Shown here in pieces: positions 22,637 through 34,523 of a stretch of DNA of 64,000 bases; positions within the stretch are counted from its first letter, which is position 1; every line of letters starts with the position of its first letter. The notes below the pieces were generated by a model. The model saw only the letters and a list, made by a program, of their open reading frames with translations, had not been told where the DNA came from and searched no databases. The position numbers and the translations under genes are program-made. Origin of the DNA: Coniferiporia sulphurascens (taxonomy: Eukaryota > Basidiomycota > Agaricomycetes > Hymenochaetales > Hymenochaetaceae); NCBI GenBank assembly GCA_002794785.1, contig NBBA01000017.1, positions 894,884-958,883 of the forward strand, written 5' to 3'.

Positions 22637-23578
22637 GGCAGGCATCCCGAGCTGGCTCCCCAGCCGCCTCGGTCGGGTTGACCCATGGATCCAATGAATT
22701 CAGTGAGACAGCCCCAGGAATGGTGGTTGACCCCCATACCCCCCCACAACAGGTGGGAGGCGCAAGCCTCGGGTGGAAAGACTCCTCAGCCACCATGTTG
22801 CCTCTCACCCCAAGAGGACCCCCGACCCAAGCACAGCACGAACCCCATGCCATGGGGTTTATGCATGCCCTCTCACACACCCTGGACGACTTCGACCAGA
22901 ACACCAGGGACGCCTCCACCGAAGACATCGACATCAAGGCAGCACAGTTTGTGGGCGACCTCCTCTGGAATGTCCAAACAATGCTGGCCAACATTGCACA
23001 AGAAAGGAAAGACCCCCAACACATCATCTACTGCAATGTGGTCATGGCCTACAACTTCGCAAGGGAGGGGGCGGAAATTGCCCTCCCAGAACCCTTTGCC
23101 CCAGCTCACCCCCCCCCAGAGGGCCCTGGCCACCACTGGGCCCTCCGGAACCACCACCATGACCCCAGAAATGAGGGCGCTGACTGATGCAGTCAAGTGC
23201 CTGACTACTGACATGGCTTCTATTTCACGCCAGATGGCTTCCATCAGTTCTAGGCCCGCCCCTCGCCAACAGCAGCAACAACAACAACAGCAACCCACCC
23301 CCCAGGCCATCATTCAGTATAACCACCCCCCCTGGCCCACACAGTCGACTGCCCACATCTTAGGCGGCTGCAGCACATTCCACTCATGGATATGATGTGT
23401 ATGGCCACCTCGGGACCCTCTCCCAGTCCACCATTCAGAGTGGGCTGATGAACACCACCTCCTGGTTTTGCGCCATTGGCTCAAGCTGACAGGGCACTTA
23501 AACCGCCTTTCCGACCACACTGCAGGCGCCATCAGGCTGGCATTTGCCGCGATGGACCTAGACAGCCACCCAACCGAC
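22637..23578 (+). pseudogene. LINE-e ORF1 joined in frame to ORF2 C-terminus
   Basis: Probable continuation of LINE-e. ORF1 sequence runs from 22637 (GGCATCCCGAGCTGG) through the alpha-helical middle (DDFDQNTRDASTED) to a glutamine run encoded at about 23271-23300. It has a frameshift near 23110 in a C run. At about 23315 it jumps directly into the ORF2 C-terminal finger region (HPPWPTQSTAHILGGC), staying in frame, with TGA at 23393-23395. It ends at 23578 where composite copy 4 begins. Roughly 5 kb of normal element is missing between the two parts, by deletion or RT template jump. Confidence 0.75.
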
Positions 23579-23900
23579 TTTTTTTATTTATTTATTTATT
23601 TATTATTCCTGCAGTGTTACATAATTACAAGCTGCCCCCCCAAAGAGGGGGCCCTAACTACATAACAATGGAGGTGCCTGTCATTGCACATCGCACAAAA
23701 CTGGGTGGGGGCTCTGCTCCCTGTAGGGAGCCGAAGTGTGAAGAGCCCCTATTGCGTAGGAAACCAAGAGAAAGAGGGATACATATCGCTACGAACAAAC
23801 CAGGTGGTTAAGGGCAGGTTAAAGTAGGAAGCTTAGAAGTGGAAAGGGAGGGCGAGAGCGCTGGCTGGGACGTATCATGGGGGATACCGAAAGGCAGGCT

Positions 23901-25534
23901 TTATTCGAGGGGGAAGGGCGGGAGTGTACCTGAGAGCTCCATAAGGGCTGGGTCTGAGTCCTGGGTTTGGGGTCCGAGCATACGACACATGTAATCCTGT
24001 AGGAGGTCCAGGTCCATATCTTTGTCAGTAGGGTGCCCATCCAGGTCCATTGCGGCAAAGGATAGCCGGATGGCGCCTGCGGCGTGTTCCGAAAGGCGGT
24101 TGAGGTGCCCCGTCAGCTTTAGCCAACATCGCAGAACTGGGAGGTGGTTTTCGTCAGCCCACTCTGAGTGGTGGACTGGGAGAGGGTCCCAAGGTGGCCA
24201 TACACGTCGTATCCACGGGTGGAAAGTACTACAGCCGCCCATGATGTGGGCGGTCGACTGCACAGGCCAGGGGGGGTGGTTGTGCCATCTGCAGTGCGAA
24301 ATCAAGCCATGCCTGTGGTGGTAGGCTGAGTCAAAGCTCAACCAGTAGCCCCTGTAGGGACCGGTGTGGCAGAGGACCTGAGCGACTGCAGATGGCTCGT
24401 TGCATGGGTGGTCGACCGAATGCATGAGAAGCTTTCTAGGTTGGCGTGAGGGTAGACCCTGGACCGCCAAGTATTTGTTGGCTGTCGAGGCAAGGGGGCA
24501 GGCTATTGAGAGTGTCCATCTTTCCATGAGGGTGTGGATGGCGACCTCTTTTAGGGCAGAGGTGGAGGGTTTAAGGTCGGATGGGGGGAGCTCCATCGCC
24601 AGCTTCGCTTCCATGTCAGCCCATTCGTTTCTGGGGATGTCCGAGTGTCCGGGACACCACATGAAATGGATGGTGAGTTGGGGGTACAAGTCCAGCAGGG
24701 TTTCCACACCCGCTTTCCAAATGTGGAGGAGGTGGGCACCTGGGGCGGCAGCCCAAGTTCGGAAAAGGTGGAGGGCGGTCAGCGAATTGGACAAAAAGAA
24801 GATGTCCGATGCGACGTGCAGTTGCGCTGGGAGATGGCATGCTACCCAGCCCGGGGCCGTTGCAAGGGAGAACTCCTTGGCATCTGTGGCTGTGGTGCAG
24901 GTGGGGGACTCCAGTTGGTGTGACCGGAGTTGGGTGTTGCCTAGCATCGCGCAGATGGCTGAGCCCGACTTATTGTCCATGCGGGAGCCATCGGTGAAGA
25001 CCTGGACGTGGGGGGTGGCGCTTAGTCAGCGCGCAGCAGTTACGAATGACTTCCGGGTGTTGGCACTAACCGGGGTGGTGGGGATGGTGAAGTGAACCCG
25101 GCTCTTCATGAATGCCAGTGGGTCCATCCATGGGGGATGCATGTATGCAGGGACCTGTTGAACCCGGGGGGCTCGGGCCTGCAGAGAAAGGGAGAAGGGT
25201 CTATTAGTTACATTTTTAAAAAGTTTACGACCAACAGAGTGCGGGGTGCGCCAGAGGCGCAGAGAATGGGTTGTCTTTATATATTCGAAATAGAAAGAGA
25301 GAGGGGGAACAGAGCAAAGAAAATTAGTGGAATGGGGGGAGGCGCCCTTAAAGACACCCAGAATCCAGCGGCAGGCCGTGTTTTGTACCGCCTGCAGTCG
25401 GTTCACCAGAGTTTTTTGGCAGCGGCCATGGTACCAGACTGGCGCCCCCCATGATAATATGGAGCGGACGCAGGAGGTGTATAGGCAGCGGAGTAGGAGG
25501 GCCGATATGCCGCGTTGGGTGTTGCCTAGAATGC
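23901..25534 (-). pseudogene. ORF2 of composite copy 4 (linker, RNase H, C-terminus)
   Basis: Open from the NC junction to a TGA at about 25025-25027 (former CGA), then open for about 370 codons to TAA at 23901-23903. It carries the possible intron segment and an RNase H with acidic motifs (DNKSGSAICAM after TDGS; TDAKEFSLAT; LSNSLTAL in place of LSDS; RNEWAD) and the C-terminal Cys/His motif. The D to N change in the third RNase H motif is again a CpG-type transition. Confidence 0.82.
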
Positions 25535-26855
25535 CAGAGTTAAAGAGCGCCCTTGCAGGGCCCCACTATGCGTACACCTTCCTTGTGACATAGATGCCTG
25601 ACCAAAGGACTTATACCCGACACGCTGTCCTCTATGACGTGCTGGATTGGGAAGGGCATGCTGCGCCAGGAGGACATTCCGAGTGAGGGTCACGGCGCCA
25701 TAGGCACTACCCCACCCATTGGGTGCCCCCCCTACCCTACACATTCCCCCCCTTACCCCACTTTCCATTGTAGAGCGCCACTAGTTTCTGGGAATCAACT
25801 TAAGCACGCAATAGGGCTTACTCCTACATGCACCCACGCCAGATTTAGTGCTCTGGAGCCAGTGGAGGGAACTATCCCCCACCGCTACAGCTCGCTCCAT
25901 AATGGAGGGGTTTCCTAGGCCCCCCTGGAGTTTCCTGTTCCCCAGCACACGCTTCAGAGCCCCAAGGGGGAATACTCAGGCACAAGGCCCGCTTCTGGAT
26001 CCGCAATGTACTGGAGTTGACATGTTGCCGTCACTTGGACCCCAGTGCTTGTTACAGCCGCCAGGGAGTCCGCTCCGACTAACCACCTCTCGAGGGGTAC
26101 CAGCGTCCTTCCCACTTCGATGGGAGAGGGCCGGCTACCAGGGACTTCCCATGACTGCTAGGTGAGCCCCAGCATTGTCCCCCCAAGAGGCCCATGGTGG
26201 CCTGTCACTTTCGTGTCGGCTGGTTCTTACTGCAACGCCATGTGTTATGAAGCCCCTATCTCCTTATAGCAACTAGTGCCGTCATCAGAGACCCTTTCAG
26301 GATTTGGGGTGGCCGTTTTTATGGTTTGTCATGCCAAGGACAACGCAGCCCCAGGATTTTTTAAGTCCCGACCCAAAGGTCAGATCCGAGTTTCCCCAAA
26401 CCCAAGGTCTCCCGGCCGAAGCCGACTGCTGAAGGGCAGAGGGTTACCCCCCCCCGCGCAGGTGTGGGGACGTTAACGTCATGTCCCCCCCCGACTGGCA
26501 GGCATGCGCCCCTTGCACCGCCGAAAGGCGGACCAGCCAAGCACCATGCCCCAAGAGAGCACAGCAGACGTGAAGAAGGATCTTGGTACTCACTGAGCCA
26601 TCCCCCCCCATTGCAACGTTAATGACAGGTTGCCTGCCCCCTGGCGGGTGTGAGCCCCTTTCGCACCATCAGATGACACCGCTACAGTGCCTCGGCGACC
26701 AGCGAGCAACACTCCTTTGTAAAAGGTGTGTAGTTGGAAGCCTTCTCTCATGTCGACCCAGTAGAATACCAGACCAGAACACGGGTTGCTGCAACGAACC
26801 CCCAGACGACCCCCAGTGAAAACCAGAGATGGTGGTGGTAAGAGGACAAGAAAGA
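25535..26855 (-). repeat. NC module, copy 4
   Basis: A full-length module on the minus strand, starting CCATCTTTCTTGTCC near 26855 and ending CTTTAACTCTGG at 25535. The palindrome GACGTTAACGTC is intact at 26469-26480. It is very similar to copy 2 throughout. Confidence 0.82.
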
Positions 26856-27876
26856 TGGCCGACTGGAGTCCCCCACCTGTGCCACAGCCATGGATGCCGA
26901 GGAATTCTCCCTTGCCACGGCCCCTGGCTGGGCAGCACACCGCCTCCCAGCTCAACTGCATGTCGCATCAGACATCTTCTTCCTGTCTGATTCGCTGACT
27001 GCACTCCACCTTTTCCGAACATGGGCAGCCATCCCCAGCGCCCACCTCCTCCACATCTGGAAAGCGGGTGTGGAGACTCTGCTGGACTCATACCCCCAGC
27101 TCGCCATTCACTTTGTATGGTGCCCTGGTCACTTGGACATCCCCGGGAATGAATGGGCCAATGTGGAAGCGAAGCTGGCAATGGAGCTCCCCCCATCCGA
27201 TCTAAAACCGTCCACCTCCACACTAAAGGAGGTCGCTGTCCGCACTCTCATGGACAGGTGGACCCTCTCGTTAGCCCGTCCCCTCGCCTCAACTGCTGAC
27301 AAATACTTGGCGGCACACGGCCTCCCCTCTCGCTGACCCAGGAAGCTTCTCATGCACTCGGTCAACCACCCACGAAGTGAGCTATCGGCAGTAGCTCAAG
27401 TCCTCTGTCGAGCCAGTCCCTATGGGGGCTACTGGCTGAGCTTTGACTCAGCCTACCAGTGTCGACATGGCCTGATCTCGCACTGCAGGTGGCACAACCA
27501 CCCCCCATGGCCCACACAGTCGACCGCCCATATCCTAGGCGGCTGTAGCACCTTCCAACCTTGGATACGATGCGTATGGCCTCCCAGGGACCCTCTCCCA
27601 ACCCACCACACAGAGTGGGCTGACGAAAACCACCTCCCGGTTTTGCGATGCTGGCTTCGGCTGATGGGGCACCTAAACCGCCTTTCCGACAGGACATCAG
27701 GAGCCATCCAACTAGCTTTTGCTGTGATGGACCTCGATGGACACCCAACCGATGGGGATATGGACTTGGACCTCCTACAGGATTACATGCATCATATGCT
27801 CGGACCCAGAACCCAGGACTCGGACCCAGCCCTTTTGGAGCTTGCAGGTATGCTCCCTCCCTTCCCTACTGATTAG
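26856..27876 (+). pseudogene. LINE-i ORF2 remnant (RNase H, C-terminus)
   Basis: Begins CRLESPTC just after the first RNase H aspartate, so the active site is incomplete. LSDS and GNEWAN follow. One premature TGA at 27334-27336 replaces CGA in the SRRP motif. It ends at TAG 27874-27876 after LLELAGMLPPFPTD. It has the Cys/His C-terminal motif. There are no indels against sister copies. Confidence 0.85.
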
Positions 27877-28194
27877 CAACTGCCTTTCGAATTCCCTTGA
27901 ATATGTCTCGGCCGGCGCTCTTGCCCCCCTTTCCATTTCTAAGCTTCTTATTTTAACCTGCCCTTAACCGCTTGGTTTGTTCGTAGCGATATGTATCCCT
28001 CCGTCTACCCTCTTCTTACTAAATAGGGGCTCTTCACACTTCGGCACCTCTCAAGGGAGCAGAGCCCCTGCCCAGTTTCATGCGATGTGTGATGACGGGT
28101 GCCTCCGTTGTTATGTAGTTAGGGCCCCCCCTTTGGGGGGGCAGCTTGTAATTATGTAATACTGCAGGAATAATAATAATAATAATAATAAAAA
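26856..28194 (+). mobile_element. LINE-i, subfamily-B 3' half
   Basis: RNase H start to tail. ORF2 runs 26856-27876, 3' UTR follows, and a TAA tail ends at 28194 inside LINE-j. Its left side meets the start of NC module copy 4 in a head-to-head arrangement. The 3' UTR stem arms GGGGCTCT (28026-28033) and AGAGCCCC (28061-28068) are intact. Confidence 0.82.
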
Positions 28195-28421
28195 GGGTCC
28201 GTCCATGGGGGATGTGTGTATGCAGGGACCTGTTGGACCTGGGGGGCTCGGACCTGCAGAGAAAGTGAGAAAGGTCTATTAGCTATGTTTTTAAATAATT
28301 TCTGGCCAATAGAGTGGGGGGTGCACCAAAGGCACAGGGAATGGGTGGTCTTTATGTACTCAAAATAGAAAGAGAGAGGGGGAATGGAGCAAAGGAAATT
28401 CATGGAATGGGGGGAGGTGCC
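28195..28421 (-). mobile_element. LINE-j, segment 1 (continues at 54695)
   Basis: An ORF2 linker fragment of a minus-strand subfamily-B LINE, containing the T-rich candidate-intron region. LINE-k inserted here: TGGGGGGAGGTGCC at 28408-28421 is repeated as TGGGGGGAGGCGCC at 54695-54708. The 3' continuation to the left is lost behind LINE-i. Confidence 0.85.
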
Positions 28422-30088
28422 ATCCTTCTTGACCAGTAACCACCACCATCGACTAGTGCGGGCAGCTAAAACTCCCCCATGTCGAACCCCAGTGGATACA
28501 GGAATGCTCTATGATCGACCTGACCACCCCTCCCACCCCCCTCATTGGCCAGCGCCGATGCCGATTGGGCAGCCAGGGCCACCGCCAACTGGGCGGCTGC
28601 TGGTGCTACCACCGCCGCCTTACACAACACAACCCCCACCCCTGCCCACATAGACCCAGGCCTACTGGGGTCATCCCCAGATGCTCTCCAGCTCGCCCCA
28701 TCCCCCATCATTGGAGTCTCGAACACCGAGTTCACTTGCATGTTCAAACACGTTAGCCATCCCCCCTCAACAGGGTCCAACCCCCCCGCCGGCTCCAACA
28801 AGTTCGGTGAGATGGAAGATATCCTCGAGAACCTGCACACACCTTCGCCACTGCTCACCAACAAGCATTCATTGGACAACCTATCACTGCACACCCCCCG
28901 ACCTCACCCATGTGATCAGTTCGAGCCGCACACATTGGGGTTCATGTACTCCATCTCCCATGCACTAGAGGACTTCGATAGGAAGACCCACCACTACAGC
29001 CCCGCTGAGGTCGACCAAGCAGCCGCTTGGTTTGTTGGTGACCTCCTTTGGAACGTCCAACAGACCATTGCCGGCGTTTTTAGGGATGAGAAGGACCCCC
29101 AGTACATTGTCTCCCATAACTTGGAGATGGCCTACAACATCACAAGGGGGGGGGTGGAAGCCTCCCTGCCAGTGCCCTTCGCCCCAGCTCGCCCCCATCA
29201 AAGGACCTCGACCACCACCCCACAACCCTCTGCCCCAATTAGGACCCCCAGAACCGCTAACATGTCACCTGACGTGGCTGCACTGACAAACATTGTTAAA
29301 CAGCTCTCCACAGAAGTTGCATCCATCTCCCAATAGGTCTCAATGCTTGTCAACAGGCCTGCACCCTGTGCCCCACCGGCCCAGAAGGCCCAGGCCCCCA
29401 CCACCACTGCCCAGGCCGCCTCCATTGCGGCACCAGCCTCCTACGCCCAGGTGGCGGCCACCCCGGCCCCACCCACTGCCTCCAACCCCAACCCAGCAGC
29501 TCCAGCCCCAGGCACCATCTTCACAACAGTGACACACAAGAAAAAGAAGAAGCAGTGTCAGGTCCCACCCCCGCCCCCAGTATATGCCAAGGACCCGACC
29601 CTGGTCCTCCTGCCGACCATCGCCATCAAATCTGAAGTCCAGCTACCGGCCATGCGCCTCACTGCCACCGCCTGTGAGTTCTTTTCCTCCCTCCCCACTG
29701 CTGACCAGGTCACGGTCTTGGCCTCCTCCTTCAATGTAAAGGGGAACCTCATGACCTCTTTCACCAAGTGCCCATCCTTTTTTTTTTGTTATTCCTGCAG
29801 TATTACATAATTACAAGCTGCCCCCCTGAAGGGGGGGCCCTAACTACATAACAATGGAGGCGCCCGTCATTGTGCATCGCACAAAACTGGGCAGGGGCTC
29901 TGCTCCCCGAGGGGTGCTGGCGTGTGAAGAGCCCCTATTTAGTAAAGAAACTGGGAGAGGGAGGGATACATATCGCTACGAACAAACCAAGCGGTTGAGG
30001 GCAGGTTAAAGTAGGAAGCTTAGAAGTGGAAAGGGAGGGCGAGAGTGCCAGCCAAGACATATCATGTGGGATACTGAAAGGCAGGCTT

Positions 30089-33000
30089 TTACTCGAGTGG
30101 AAAGGGAGGGAGCATACCTGAAAGCTCTAAAAGGGCTGGGTCCGAGTCCTGGGTTCGGGGTCCGAGCATACGACACATGTAATCCCGTAGGAGGTCCAGG
30201 TCCATATCTTTGTCGGTAGGGTGCCCATCCAGGTCCATTGCGGCAAAAGACAGCCGGATGGTGCCTGTGGCGCATTCTGAAAGGCGGTTCAGGTGCCCCA
30301 TCAGCTTTAGCCAACAGCGCAGAACCGGGAGGCAGTTTTCGTCGGCCCACTCAGAGTGGTGGACTGGGAGAGGGTCCTGAGGTGGCCACATGCATCATAT
30401 CCATGAATGGAAGGTGCTGCAGCCGCCGAGGATGTGGGCGGTCGACTGCGTGAGCCAGGGGGGTGGTTGTGCCATCTGCAATGTGAGATCAGGCCATGCC
30501 TGTGGCGGTAGGCTGAGTCAAAACTCAGCCAGTATCCCCTGTAGGGACCAGTGTGACAGAGGACCTGAGCGACTGTGGATAGCTCGTTGCATGGGTGGTT
30601 GACTGAGTGCATGAGGAGCTTTTGCAGTCAGCGTGATGGTAGGCCATGGACTGCCAAGTATTTGTCAGCGGTCGAGGCAAGGGGGCGGGCTAGTGAGAGC
30701 GTCCATCGCTCCATGAGGGTGTGGATGGCAACTTCTTTTAGGGCGGAGGTGGAAGGTTTGAGGTCGGATGGGGGGAGCTTGGTCGCCAGCTTTGCTTCCG
30801 TGTCAGCCCATTCATTTCCGGGGATGTCCGAGTGTCTGGGGCACCATACGAAATGGATGGTGAGCTGGGGGTACAAATCCAGCAGAGTCTCCATGCTCGC
30901 CTTCCAAATGTGGAGGAGGTGGGTGCCAGGGGTGGCAGCCCAGGTTCGGAAAAGGTGGAGAGCAGTCAGCGAATCGGATAGAAAGAAGATATCCAATGTG
31001 ACACGCAGTTGCGCTGGGAGGCGGCATGCTACCCAGCCCGGGGCCATGGCGAGGGAGAACTCCTTGGCGTCCGTGGCTGTGGCGCAGGTGGGGGACTCCA
31101 GTCAGTGTGACCGGAGTTGGGTGTTGCCCAGCATTGCGCAGATGGCCGAGCCCGACTTATTGTCCATGCGGGAGCCATCAGTGAATACTTGGACATGGGG
31201 GGTGGAGCCTAGTTGGCGCGCGGCTGTTACAAAAGACTTCCGGGTGTCGGCGCTAACCAGGGTGACAGGGGGGTGAAGCGGACCCTGCCCTTCATGAATG
31301 CCAGTGGGTCCATCCATGGGGGATGCGTGTATGCAGGGACCTGTTGAACCCGGGGAGCTCAGGCCTGCAGAGAAAGGGAGAAGGGTCTATTAGTTATGTT
31401 GTTTTTAAAAAAATTTCGACCAATGGAGTGCGGGGTGTGCCAGAGGTGCAGAGAATGGATAGTCTTTATATATTCAAAATAGAAAGAGAGAGGGGGAACT
31501 GAGCAAAGGAAATTAGTGGAATGGGGGGAGGTGCCTTTGAAGACACCCAGGATCCAGTGACAGGCCGTGTTTTGCACAGCCTGCAGGCGGTTTACCAAGG
31601 TTTTTTGGCAGCGGCTGTGGTACCAGACTGGCGCTCCCCATGACAGGATGGAGCGGATGCAGGAGGTGTATAGGCGGCGGAGTAGGAGGGCCGATATGCC
31701 GTGTTGGGTGTTGCCTACTATGCGGAGTGCAGCGAGTGTGGAGAGCCCCTTGGAGCGCATCCGCTTGACATGGGGCTTGAAGGAGAGGCCTGGGTCCCAC
31801 CATATCCCCAGCCACCTGAGTGGGATTGAGGGGTGGATGAGGATGTTGGGGTCGACCTGTATGCCGGCAGTGTCCCAGCCGTTATAGCCGATGCATCACT
31901 GCAGAGGGTGGAAGTGGAGACACTCTGTCTTGGCGGCTTTGATGTTGAGACCAATGGTGCCGAAGAGGGTGTCGAGTTGTTGGTAGGCGCGTGCGAGCTC
32001 ACGGCAGTTGGATGCTACTGAAGGTCCTATGCAGATAAGTAAGTGGTCATCAATGTATGCTAGGGTGGTGGTGCCGGCTTGGTTAAAGCACTGGAGGACC
32101 ACCCCTGCAAATATTGTTGACAGGATGGGGGAGACTGGCGATCCCTGGAGGGTGCCGAAGTCGGGTTTAGGGGCGGTTGGGAGGGTAGTGCCGTCAAAGG
32201 CAATGGCTACCTGCCGATCTGTCATGAAGGACAAGCACCAGTTGGCCATGTCTGGGGTGCAACCGAGGTCCAACAGTTGTCGGTGGAGGAGTTGTGGGTG
32301 CACTGAATCGAAGAAGCCCTGAATGTCGACTGCAAGGACCGAGCACACAAGGCCCTCTGAGTGGGCGCATTCCACAATCTGTAAGAGGTGTTGGGTGGCG
32401 TCGTAGACCGAATGGCCCTGACGCCCCCCGTATTGGTTAGGTGGCAGCCAGTCCCTCGTGTTTGTGAGGTACTGGAGCCGGTTAGCGATAATCTTTTCGA
32501 GGAGTTTCCCTAGGGTCTCCTCCAGGGTGATGGGTTGATATGATCATGGTGAGAAGGGGTCCTTCTTGTTTGGCTTCCGGAGCATTACTACTTTTGCCAC
32601 CCGCCAGCATTCGGGGTGGTGCCCCAAGCGCAAGCAGTCGTTGAAAAGTGTAAGAATCTCATTGGGGTAAGCATCCACCACCCATTTCAGGGGGCAGTAA
32701 CCTATACCTGAGAGGCCCGGGGCCGACAAGTTGGGTGTGTCGGACAGTGCCCCCATGAGCTCCGAGAGGAGTATGGGTGGGGCAGCTGGTTGGGGTGGTG
32801 GCCGTGGGGTGTTGGCTGCTGCCTGGGGTGGGGGGGGCATGAAGAAAGTTTCATGGAATAGCTCACCTTTCTCCTCATCCATTTGGGTAAAGGTACCGTC
32901 TCACCATTTCAGTGATGGGATGGGAGTGGGTCAGTTGCCGAGGCCACGCTTGGCCCAGTTCCAGATGTTGGAGGCATCTGCTTCCGATGCCTGGTCAGCG

Positions 33001-34088
33001 TAGAACTGCCGTTTGGCCATCCGTACTCCCCTTTTAAAGGCTCTTCTTGCTGATGCATGCTGGAGGGGGGTGGTTGCCGTTGTAATGGCGGCTAGGAGGG
33101 TCTTGCAGTGGGGTGACCACCATGGGACTTCCGTTTTCGACAGCTTTGAGAGGCAGGTGAACAGCTGGAGGGTGGCGACCATGGAGTCGATGACTGCTTT
33201 AGCTTTGATGTCCAGGGCATGGGTGCTGTGCCCCGGAAGACCGAAGGCTGATTCGAGGAGAGGGAAGGCTATGTCGGTCCATTCCTCCTTGTTGGCTGGG
33301 AGTAGCTGGCGTGTCTTTAGGGCAGGAGGGGGGGGCCGAAATGGCACCGACCAGCGTAGGATGGCGTGGTCGGACAGTGGTGAAGGGTCGGAGGAGCCCG
33401 AGTCTAGAATAGAGTCGGGGTTGACCACGGGTGGGGCCCAGATCATGTCAATGGGGCACCGGCAGTGGTTGCTGTCGGGCTGAGAGTCAGAGTCAGGAAG
33501 GTGGGCAGGTGCCAGGCCATGCCCACGGAAGAAGTCGTTGAGGGGTTGTGCCCCCAAGTCATCCCGTTGTGGGATGGAGAAGTCGGACCACATTTGGTGG
33601 CGACAGTTGAAGTCACCTGCCATGAGTAGGGTGGTGGCTAGCGCCGAGGGGAGTGAGAATAAGAAGGACTCACCAGGGTACTGGGGGGAGGCGTTCTCTC
33701 AGTCCAGGGGGTGCATGCCATAGTAGTTGCACACCCGGAGGGTGAGCTGGGATCATATCTCCACCATCAGTACATCGGTGCCATACAATGCGGCTCTGAG
33801 GATCGACCAGGAGGTGGGAGGGAGGGCCCTGGATACATATGTGACTACCCGAGGGCGAGCCTCTGGTGGTAGGACGGGGGTGTAGCCCGGGATGGTGGGG
33901 ACATTGAGGACCGGAATGCTGGTCGGGTCGGTGAGTGATGGTTGCAGGCCTATTTGATACCAGGGCGGTTCCTGGATAAGAATTAGGTGCGGGGGGGAGG
34001 GGTCAGTTGTAAGGACAGGGATTAGGGAGTGTATCGCCGCTAGAGAGCGGGTGGCGTTCCACTGCAAGACAGAGATTGTCTCTATCAT
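30089..34088 (-). pseudogene. LINE-l ORF2 (endonuclease-RT-RNase H), many defects
   Basis: Full-span ORF2 from ATG 34086-34088 (MIETISVLQWN) to the stop at 30089. Endonuclease motifs QEPPW and AGDFNCRHQ are visible. RT has DIQGFFD and YIDD. TGA codons include 33753 and the recurrent site at 31894-31896; others lie at about 32907, 32546 and 30607. One or more small indels shift frame near 31270 and 31395. RNase H (FTDGS, LSDS, GNEWAD) and the C-terminal finger are present. It overlaps ORF1 by ATGA. Confidence 0.85.
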
Positions 34089-34523
34089 ATTTCCTCCATC
34101 TGGTTGTCAGTGGGGTCGGCGGCAAGGGCCTCTTCGATTTGGCGGTAGCGCCTCTTCTTGGGGCAGGCCGGCAGGGTGGCGGGATGGTCGCCCTTGCAGT
34201 TGTTGCATAGGCGGGGGTGAGGGCACGTGTCGCCTTCTGGCACTGCGTCCGTTGCGCAGTGGGCACATGATTTGCGGTGGTTGCGGGTAAGGTGGGCACC
34301 CATGCAGTCAGCGCAGCAGGGTTGGGCTCGGCAGCCCTTGGTTCTGTGGCCGAGGCCCTGGCACTGCTCACATTGGGTGAGAGTGGGGTGGACAGGTGGG
34401 ACTGAGAGGCGGAGGGCGGATCCGAACATCCAGATGCGTGGCCTTTTGAGGAGGTGCTCGCGGATGGAACTGTCAGGGTCGACAAAGGAGAAGACTACTG
34501 GGCATCTGTTGAGTGTTGGCAGG

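Larger units (their letters stand above)
23579..26855 (-). mobile_element. Composite retroelement copy 4 (NC module + subfamily-B LINE)
   Basis: On the minus strand: NC module 26855 to 25535, LINE ORF2 25534 to 23901, 3' UTR, and tail 23607-23579 made of TAAA/TAA repeats. The junction is in the linker region of ORF2 (LRILGNTQ). Flanks show at most a 5-bp repeat (CCGAC at 23574-23578 and about 26856-26860), too short to be convincing as a TSD. Confidence 0.78.

Noticed and set aside
23271..23300. Gln-codon run as an independent microsatellite gene feature
   Set aside because: It is the normal Gln-rich segment of ORF1, also seen near 13240, 38680 and 59500.
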